The notes under the pieces were generated by a model. It saw nothing but the letters and a program-made list of their open reading frames with translations, was not told the DNA's origin and did not search any database. The translations under genes and the position numbers were made by a program. DNA of 64,000 nucleotides from Gordionus sp. m RMFG-2023 (lineage: Eukaryota; Nematomorpha; Gordioida; Chordodea; Parachordodidae). Where the stretch lies: NCBI RefSeq assembly GCF_954871325.1, contig NC_088775.1, positions 19,259,561 to 19,323,560 on the forward strand. Reading direction: 5' to 3'. Shown piece after piece: positions 56,486-64,000 of the stretch. Position 1 is the stretch's first letter; each line of letters begins with the position of its first letter.

Positions 56486-56870
56486 AAACTTGTTTTTAAA
56501 TGTAAATTCATTTTAAAAAAATTATAAGAGTTAAAATGCGAAATATTTCCTCCAAAAAATATTTTTAAAGGTTATGTATGAAACTTAATAGATATAGTTT
56601 AGAATGAAATAGGAGGCCGAGGCTACTGATAAAACTAGGTAAAGTTACAGACAAGTCTTTTTTTGGTAACAAAAACTTGTTTTTAAATGTAAATTCATTT
56701 CAAAAAAAATTATAAGAGTTAAAATGCGAAATATTTCCTCAAAAAATATTTTTAAAGGTTATTTTATCAATATGTATGAAACTTAACAGATATAGTTTAG
56801 AATAAAATAGGAGGCCGAGGCTACTGATAAAATTAGGTAAAGCTACAGACAAGTCTTTTTTTGGTAACAA
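56486..56870. repeat. Tandem duplication, 187 and 198 bp
   Basis: Two adjacent copies (56486-56672 and 56673-56870) begin aaacttgtttttaaatgtaa and end agtctttttttggtaacaa. They differ by a few substitutions and an 11-bp length difference near ggttattttatcaata. Confidence 0.9.
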
Positions 56871-57389
56871 TTAAAAATGGTTGGCATGGCGCTATAACCA
56901 GTAGCATATCTAGTATTTTATTTGTTGAAGAGATTAAGGGGAACGGGGTCGAGTTAAATAATTATTATAAGACAGTTCAATAAATGTTTTTAAATTAAAA
57001 TTAGAAAATCAAAAAAAAAGGTAGTTTTTAAAACGTTTCATTCTGTTTTATGGTTCATTCAGATAACATATTTAATCCAATTTTTAAGTATAAAAAAGTG
57101 GGGTGGGGCGAAATATCAATTTCTATATGCCAGCTTATTACTCGAAAAAGGGATAATTTAGTATTATGCTTATATTCAATTTAAAAACGACTAAAAAAAA
57201 TACATTTAAGCAAGTTGTTTTTCGTTAGATGATCATATTATTTTTTTCTGAAAAACAAATTAAAGAAATAGATAATTTTTATACACTGCCTATTTTGCCG
57301 AGACCACCTTTCCCAAGGCATATTAGTGTAATGATCTAATTTAGCGAGCACTTAAATCAGCTCTCCTGAATCAACCACTTCCAGACGGA
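56871..57389. other. Gene-free stretch
   Basis: A+T-rich; from 57280 the composition becomes more balanced, leading into the fragment below. Confidence 0.45.
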
Positions 57390-57690
57390 GTGTTTCCAAT
57401 TTCATGGTTAAAGGGTCAGCTTCTGGTTTGGAAGTTCACCTTCATTAATCTAAATGCCCTGTCCAACCAAAATGTCGATGCTGTCACATTTGCCGAATTT
57501 TGGAAATAACCAAATATAGTTCCATCAATCCTTTTTATACATTCATACCGATTGCCTGCCCTACTCTAACCTCTTCCGATAGCAAAGCTCAATTGGGGAG
57601 TTTAACAGCAAAAAGATCAATCAGCTCAATGAATCTCTTATCTTATGACAAAGTCCTGCTAAAACAATTATTCGTTGTAACTCTCTAAAT
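57390..57690 (+). pseudogene. Second copy of the RT-type C-terminal fragment
   Basis: One plus frame reads LPDGVFPISWLKGQLLVWKF, then TFINLNALSNQNVDAVTFAE and further pieces to about 57690. The DGV-P-W-xG-xLLVW pattern corresponds to the last part of the fragment at 20571-21440 (RVTRIP, KFLIWDFSCLDTNFSS). Broken, with no upstream RT. This shared block suggests a family with more copies in the genome. Confidence 0.45.
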
Positions 57691-59960
57691 TTTATCTCTT
57701 TCATCGAATTTCCCATACTTCTTTCGAGTACCTTCTTCTTTTATTCTTAATTTCATTTATTTTTTTCTCCTTAATTATAGAACGCCATTATTAATTTTAT
57801 ATTTTAAAAAATTGTTCTTATTAGATATATTCACTTAAATATATATAAAGAATTGCATGGGAAAAAAAATTACAATTACCTTGATAAATATTTGTGATTT
57901 TGAATATCATTATACATAGTATGCAAAGATTTCCTGTGAAATTTAAATGGTAAAATCTGTAAACGATTCTTGACAATACATTAATTTGAAGATTATTCTT
58001 AAATATTAACATCATTTATCGCATTCATTTGATCTCTTTTCATTTTTTATAATTACTTATGTACATTTCCTAATTGTGCAATCTATTGGAATATAAATGG
58101 GATGTCTCCCATCTTTTATATTAAGTTTTCGAAAATGTTTATAAATTTAAGATACATCAGGTGTGAAAGTATTCGATTGCCATTATATTTTTGATAAAAT
58201 AATCCTCCAAATTATAAGCATGGTAGAAAATATTAGATTATATGTTTTCAATTTTTCCCCACAATTATGTGATTTATTTTACAAAAATATAATTTTTTAT
58301 GTGAAAATGTTTTTCTCCGGACAAATATTTCATTTCGATTATAAAATTTTATTTCCATTTCTAATATTTCTTTTTATGAATTTTAAAAATAATATGAATG
58401 CCTTAAATACTATAAATTTCTTATCAACTGAAAATGGAAATATATTTTAGTAAAAAAGGTTTTAAATTAAACCCACAAAATCAAAACGGTATATTGAATG
58501 ATTTTAATTATTCATATAATAACTTTTGAAATAAAACATTCGGATCCAGCTGTTTATAAGAATTTATAAATCAATAATGGAAATTATTAGATAAGAATAA
58601 TACCAGACTATATTTCTGATTCAAAGCAAAGCATATTAATGTAAATATGTTTATAAAATCGAAATAATAGAGTTAAATTATCGTTATATTCTTATTTTTT
58701 TATAATTATACAGTTCTGTAAATTTCCACTGCGAAATGAATCATCATAGAGAGGCATAAACATAATATTTTGAATTAATAATTCTAATTACCTGAATTTT
58801 GTAAAATATCTCAGGTTTAGTTAAATGTTGTGTAATATACTATATCTAGATAGATTCGTTCATTTTTTAAATGTATACTTAATAAATTCCACAAATTTCG
58901 TTAGAAAAAGGCATAAATGTATTTGGAGGGGCCAGCTATTACCTCTTTAATTTTATGGTCATACAATCTATATGACTCGTTTAAGATAACAAATTGCTTA
59001 TTCCCTTTAATATAAATGTGATATTTTCAATTATAAAAATTTGAGTTATAAACTTAAACTTACAATAAAAATAAGAAGAATAAATACTATTTATTTAATT
59101 TTTTTAAAACTATTTAAAAAAAACTTTTATTGAAAAATATAATATTTTTATCTAATTTCTCTAAAATGTTCAGAAAAGATTTCGTTTTTTATTGATTTTT
59201 GAGAGAGCGAGAAATTTAAAAATTTTTTATTTAGGAGCGAGAGAGTTAAATATTTTATAAAACCAATATTAAATATTAGGGATATAAAAATTTTAAAGAT
59301 ATTTCTTTTGTTTTGCGGTAATTGGTTCACAAAACGAAATTTATAATAATAATAAAAATGGTATTTTAAAAAATGAAATATTGGCGTAAACATTAATTTT
59401 ATATAAAGCCGATATACATTATAATAAAATATAGCTAATTCTAAATATTCAAACTATATTTTTTTAGAAACAACTCTAGCTTTTCCATAAGCATTATTTT
59501 TGATATATGATAATTTCTATGTATTTAATGTATATGGAATAAAAGCATATAATTAAATCATACTGAAACGGATTTTTAAATATTTATAAACGTTCCTTTT
59601 TAAATAATTAGGGTAATAGATCAGTTCTAACAGTTAAAGCCTTATATAGCCTAATTGTAGAGTATTGGTTATAATGAAATGAGATTTATTTTAGAGATTG
59701 ATACTAAAAAGATTTTCTTATAGGACAACTTATACAAAATATTTTCCAAGCCTGAAGTTAACAATTTTTTTAAAGCTTAGAATTAGGAAAATTAATGTCC
59801 TTTTCCTTCATAAAAATATTAAGGGATGGTAAAAAAAAGTTTTCAAAATTCGGGCTTTGCATCGCAGATCTATATTTTATTGATCAGTTCCTATACTTGT
59901 AAACTATAAGCTAGTTATTCGAAAATCACAGTTCATAAATAAATAAAATTCTATTTAAGC
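57691..59960. other. Gene-free A+T-rich stretch
   Basis: ORFs of 64-95 codons here are Phe/Ile/Asn/Lys-rich, as expected by chance in such DNA. Nothing recognised. Confidence 0.5.
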
Positions 59961-60345
59961 CTTGAAAACTCAGACATCCTGTACGACAAAACAAGTTAGA
60001 AGGAATATGTTTCGTTTACAGAAGTTAGAACTCTCGAAACTAAATTATATCACCAATGTCATCTTACGGATACAAATGGGTTCAGAACCATTGGCAGACC
60101 AAAATCATATGAGAAGACAACACAATCTAGTGCAAAGGGGCATGTTTTAAGGAGATGGATGTAGCTCAAAACCACACTATAAGATGGAATAGAACAGGAA
60201 CAACAAGGCCTAACATTTTTTGGGACCGAATTAAGATGAAATCCATATTTTAAATTTAGACGAAATAGAAGGAGGTCTTTAAAACAGTGGCGCGTTGCTA
60301 TTTCTCAATATTTAGGAGTGTTAAAATGACAATTTTATTTATTCA
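59961..60345. other. Complex but unidentified segment
   Basis: This segment has a more balanced composition, with a 62-codon plus ORF (59962-60150; SCTTKQVRRNMFRLQKLELS). A second frame reads GFRTIGRPKSYEKTTQSSAK, then GHVLRRWM. GRPK-type endings occur in transposase DNA-binding domains, but there is too little to assign. It sits directly beside hAT H. Confidence 0.35.
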
Positions 60346-62062
60346 TATATAGTTGCAGTGGCGTATCCAGAATTTTCTTATGGGGTATATTAAATTATTC
60401 ATAATTTAATAATAATTATATTTCTATTTTTAACTATTATTTACAATTCGTGCTTATGGATATTACAAGCCTATTTTTTAAAGTTAGGTATATTATATTT
60501 AATAAAGTTTTTTTAAATGTAAAGTTGAAATAAAGTTTAATGTCATTTTTTTTATAAAATTTGCTTTAAAAACTAGCCTCAGCTTAAATTCTCATACAAT
60601 ATAAGTAGAATATAATTTTTTTATTGATAATAGTAGTGTGTATAAAATATTGACTAAAAAATAATTTAAAAAACAATTTTTTTTAACTTCTTATTAAATA
60701 GAATAAAAATTTTTATTAAATACTATAATTATAATGTGATTTTTAATTTTCGTGGGAATGTTGCCAATTCATCAAGAATTTTGTTTGTCGTTCGAACCAA
60801 ATCTCTGTGAATATTTAACAAAGCTAACCCATTTAGCCGAGATTCGGAAGTAGTACTTCGTAAATATGTTTTCAACCTTCCCAAGTTAGAAAAAGTCCTT
60901 TCATTCGTACATGTTGTAATAGGCAAACGTGCAAAAATATAAAACAACTTCAAAATATTAGGGAATTTAGCCAAGGTTTTTTTACACCGAATGAGCGAAC
61001 AATAGCATGCTCAGGTAAAATAGCTAAACGTAGTAAATATTTATACCACAATTCGAATTCATGATTAAATTTATTTTAGTATCAACATCATAGGAATAAA
61101 ATTTTGATAAATATTTAATTTTACCAATAGTGGCATTTGAAAACGAAGAAGGATCTTTGGGTAATAAAACTTGAAGATTGCTAAAGACTTGTTTTTTTTA
61201 TCTAAAAACCGTACTTTTATCTGCGTTAAAAAAGTATCTAAAAATGGGATGAAAATGGATATTTTATAATATTCTTCAGTTGAGCCAATATTTATTTTAC
61301 ATCTCAATAATTGCCTAGGTGCTAGACGAGGTTTAATTAGTGTTATATCATAAAATTTAGCCTTCGATTCAACGTCTAGATAAATATTATGAAAATATTC
61401 ATCTACATTCATTCTTATTGTATCTATCTGTTCATACATATTTTCCGCCAAATCAATAACCTGAACCAAATCTAAATTTGGTTTTTGTAAATTTCTACAT
61501 AGTAGTGAGCTATAGGAAAATAATTTATTGATGTAAATAGCAGCAATGATAAACTCTGATTGATCAATTGAATTCAATAATGATATCGCTTCTGACGACA
61601 CATTACTTTTTTTCATGCTCAGCCTTATTTAACTTTTGTATTTCTATTTCTTCTGTTCTACAAAATGTAAGTAAAAATGAAAAATATTTAAAAAATTATA
61701 GATATTTATTAGTAATTAAAATATTATTAAAAATACTTATTAATTCTAACTCACTAATATTTTTGAATTTAATAAAATAAATTACCGTTTGATTTCAATG
61801 TCTTTGACTAAAAATTTTTCCATTTTATTAATATTTTTGAATAATGTTAATGTACTCACAAGGAAAGGAAATTTTAATAAAATTTATTTTTTTAATTTTA
61901 TGTTGGAAAATTGATATTCAAATATTTGTAAAATTTTAATTTGGAAGGGGGGGGTGGGGGGGGGGGGTAAATTTTTTATTAGCTTAAAATGATATTTATG
62001 AAAACAGTCAAATTTGCGATGGGGGGATCCCCCCCCATTGGTTACGCGCCTGTATATAGTTG
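60346..62062 (-). mobile_element. hAT transposon H (ZMYM1-like), non-autonomous
   Basis: The left end CAGTGGCGTATCCAGAATTT at 60356 and the right end (reverse complement CAGGCGCGTAACCAATGGGG) at 62052 are flanked by TATATAGTTG on both sides (60346-60355 and 62053-62062). Only 8 bp is usual for hAT, so two of the bases may match by chance. G/C runs lie near the right end. The minus strand carries the C-terminal half of a transposase. The MITE at 31380-31753 has the same two ends. Confidence 0.88.
60729..61616 (-). pseudogene. hAT H transposase, C-terminal half
   Basis: The frame 61616-61071 begins MKKSNVSSEAISLLNSIDQS and contains the helical region, then the KPRLAPRQLLRCKINIGSTE / EYYKISIFIPFLDTFLTQIK block typical of ZMYM1-like hATs. 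After a frame change, 60974-60729 gives the dimerisation domain: FARLPITTCTNERTFSNLGR, LKTYLRSTTSESRLNGLALL, then NIHRDL. The N-terminus, finger and first catalytic Asp are missing. Confidence 0.85.
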
Positions 62063-63064
62063 CTTGATTATAGGTTCTAAATCAAATGAGAATAATTTTA
62101 CCAAAAACTATAAGATATTTAAACAAAAATATTTTTTTTAAATGTTAAATATTTTATTAATACTAAAAAAAATATTTTATAAAATATAACTTTTTGAAAA
62201 ATTTAGAAGAGTGATTTTATAAAAGAAATATAGAATCTTTAGTCATTTTATTTCAATAAAAGTCAGAATAATTGCCACTTTTCCTTTCCTTTTGGAACTT
62301 TTCCATCTATGATTAACACTTTTCCTTTTTTGATTGTCATATTTCTTTTTTTGGGGGGATTTTTCATTTATGATTGACCTTTTCCTTTTTTGATCAGACC
62401 TATTCCTCTTTTATTGATACTTTTTTTTTGATAGGACATTTTCCTTTTTTTGGATGGGAAACCTTGTATATTACTTAAGAGATACATTTTTGTAAAAGTT
62501 AAAATTTTAATATTTAAATGAGTGATGGGTGGAATGAAAAGTACATTGAAAGCTGTAATAGTCTAAAAAGATATAATATACTATCAATAAGACCGTTCAT
62601 ATTTAAGTAAAGAAGGGAAAATAAGAATTTAGAGTATATAAAATAATATGAGTAAATAGTATGGGTGGGTGGGAGGCGGGGATTAGGTGGGAACTAAAAT
62701 AAGATTTAATATTGATAAGGAGTTTTGAAGATTATAAAGTCAAAAAAATAACATTCAAGAATATAAAATAGTTAAAATACAAAACAAATGTATTTTTTAA
62801 TCTGAGAATATTGATTAAATAATTTAATGTTATTTTTTTTTAAAAAAATCATTAAGTTAAAAAAGTTGGCAAAGGTCATTTTTGTAAATTTATATCTCTA
62901 AATTTCTTTAATATTTTTGATTATGACGTGATAAAAATAATGTTTGATTGGTTAAACAAATCGAACCTTATAATAAAATAATAGATTTATTAAAAATCAT
63001 ATATAAAGTTAATTTTCATGGGTTTTTTTTAAATGTAAAAGGGGACCATAAAATATTATTTCCT
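62063..63064. other. Gene-free stretch with T-rich tandem repeats
   Basis: At 62275-62455 a degenerate unit of about 30 bp (acttttccttttttgattga) recurs about six times. The remainder is A+T-rich with a short G-rich patch (62662-62690). Confidence 0.55.
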
Positions 63065-63299
63065 CACTTTCAATTAGTGTTGTTAAACGGTTCGTTTTGA
63101 GCCGATTTTTAAAAACGACTAATTCAACATTTTATTCAGAAGAATATTACTCAAGCCTAAAGACTTTGTTCATAGAAGGCACAAACATATATTGGTGGCG
63201 AAATCTTGAGACTTATTCAATTTTTTTCTGGCGAAAATATTAGTTAGCCATTTTTAAAAATCGGCTCTAAACAGCAGTTTAACAACATTACTTTCGAAT
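63065..63299. mobile_element. MITE family 2, copy 4
   Basis: The hairpin element at 63075-63289 (agtgttgttaaacggttcg ... ctaaacagcagtttaacaac) is flanked by ACTTTCAAT and ACTTTCGAA (about 9 bp, with mismatches). Confidence 0.75.
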
Positions 63300-64000
63300 A
63301 AAAATTGAGTTAGAATCATATAATAATCAAGTTGCGATATATATTTAGGCATACCAAATGGACATTATGCCTAATAACAAAATCGTGAAAACTTAGATGA
63401 AATAGAAAGGTTATGATTTTGAAGTTATATAGAAAATTGAAGAAATTTCCAAATATATTTGAAAAAAGAGCAATTCATGCCGTCAAATATGATCAATTAC
63501 TTTTAAAAAATATTTAATTAATATACATTAGAGCTCTAACCGAGCCGACCGGACCGAGCTCGGGTGGATATTTCCGAAAGTCTGACTTGATCTTAATATT
63601 CAATTCTTCATATTGTAATTATCTCGTTTTCCTTGCTTAATGTAATTATATAAATATGAAAAACCTAAATTTTTTTCCTTGGCAATGATTTTTTCGCAAA
63701 GTGGTTTTTTTCTTCAGTTTAAAATTTTTCTAAATCTTTAAAGGAAAATATTCAGATCGGCTAATAAACTAAGATGCCACAATTTAATTTATCTCCATAA
63801 CTTTAATTTTTCAGTTTCTCTACTGAATTTTATAAAAAAAATAAATAGCCCGATTTGATTCGAATAATGATATTAGACAAATAAATCTTGTTGTTCAAGT
63901 CAATTCGAGCATGACTTGACTTCATTAATCTTAAATTTATTTTTAACAAGTATAAGAATACAAATAATTCAATTTGTAGCCCAAAAAAAACATAACAAAT
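63300..64000. other. Gene-free stretch with a possible hAT end
   Basis: At 63530-63580 gagctctaaccgagccgacc, then ggaccgagctcggg, resembles the GC-rich repeats of hAT subterminal DNA. At 63838-63925 there are gactt/aattcgag motifs similar to those at 4200-4360. The rest is A+T-rich, with no gene. Confidence 0.4.

Noticed and set aside
58163-58450. 95-codon plus ORF
   Set aside because: Phe/Ile/Asn-rich throughout, no motif, and no compositional difference from the surroundings.

Overview
The window looks like repeat-rich intergenic DNA from an animal with a strongly A+T-rich genome (about three quarters A+T by eye). No rRNA, tRNA, operon or bacterial signal is visible. The animal call rests on the transposon families: a MULE transposase with an N-terminal FLYWCH-type finger, hAT transposases of BED-finger and ZMYM1/DUF4371-like types, and hAT ends seen widely in invertebrates. 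It is supported by a spliced gene with introns of only 41-87 bp. Such tiny introns and base composition would fit a small-genomed or parasitic invertebrate, but the species cannot be named from this sequence. I found no convincing ordinary host gene.

Layout. 1-2013: 5' part of a LINE on the minus strand. 2925-4090: two arms of a 128-bp repeat facing each other. 5370-11185: a complete-looking Mutator-like element (MULE) with about 45-bp inverted ends and an 8-bp target duplication. It carries a multi-exon transposase gene (9395-7404, minus), a 100-bp tandem array made from one of that gene's own exons in antisense, subterminal repeats and a nested MITE. 11265-14650: decayed ZMYM1-like hAT. 16913-21887: decayed BED-finger hAT with 8-bp target duplication, holding a MITE and a reverse-transcriptase 3' fragment. 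23450-24640: diverged satellite. 28261-31097: a hAT with a second hAT (28330-29533) inside it. 31380-31753: a hAT MITE with perfect target duplication, derived from the same family as the hAT at 60356-62052. 31768-35568: a BED-finger hAT with two nested MITEs.

The most layered part is 37712-51968. An old ZMYM1-like hAT (ends 37720 and 51960, duplication GCCGTAGT) was invaded by a Ty3/gypsy-like LTR element (38202-44639, duplication CTTGG) and by an unidentified long-TIR palindromic element (46024-51578). The right end of that element was then split by a third transposon, an Ac-like hAT (49825-51564, duplication ATAATTAT). The duplications at each level give the order of insertion.

51969-64000 is mostly non-coding, A+T-rich DNA with small repeats, a second copy of the reverse-transcriptase 3' fragment (57390-57690), the hAT at 60356-62052 and a further MITE. 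The most promising items for follow-up are the intact-looking MULE gene, its antisense exon array, and the palindromic element with two protein families I do not recognise.
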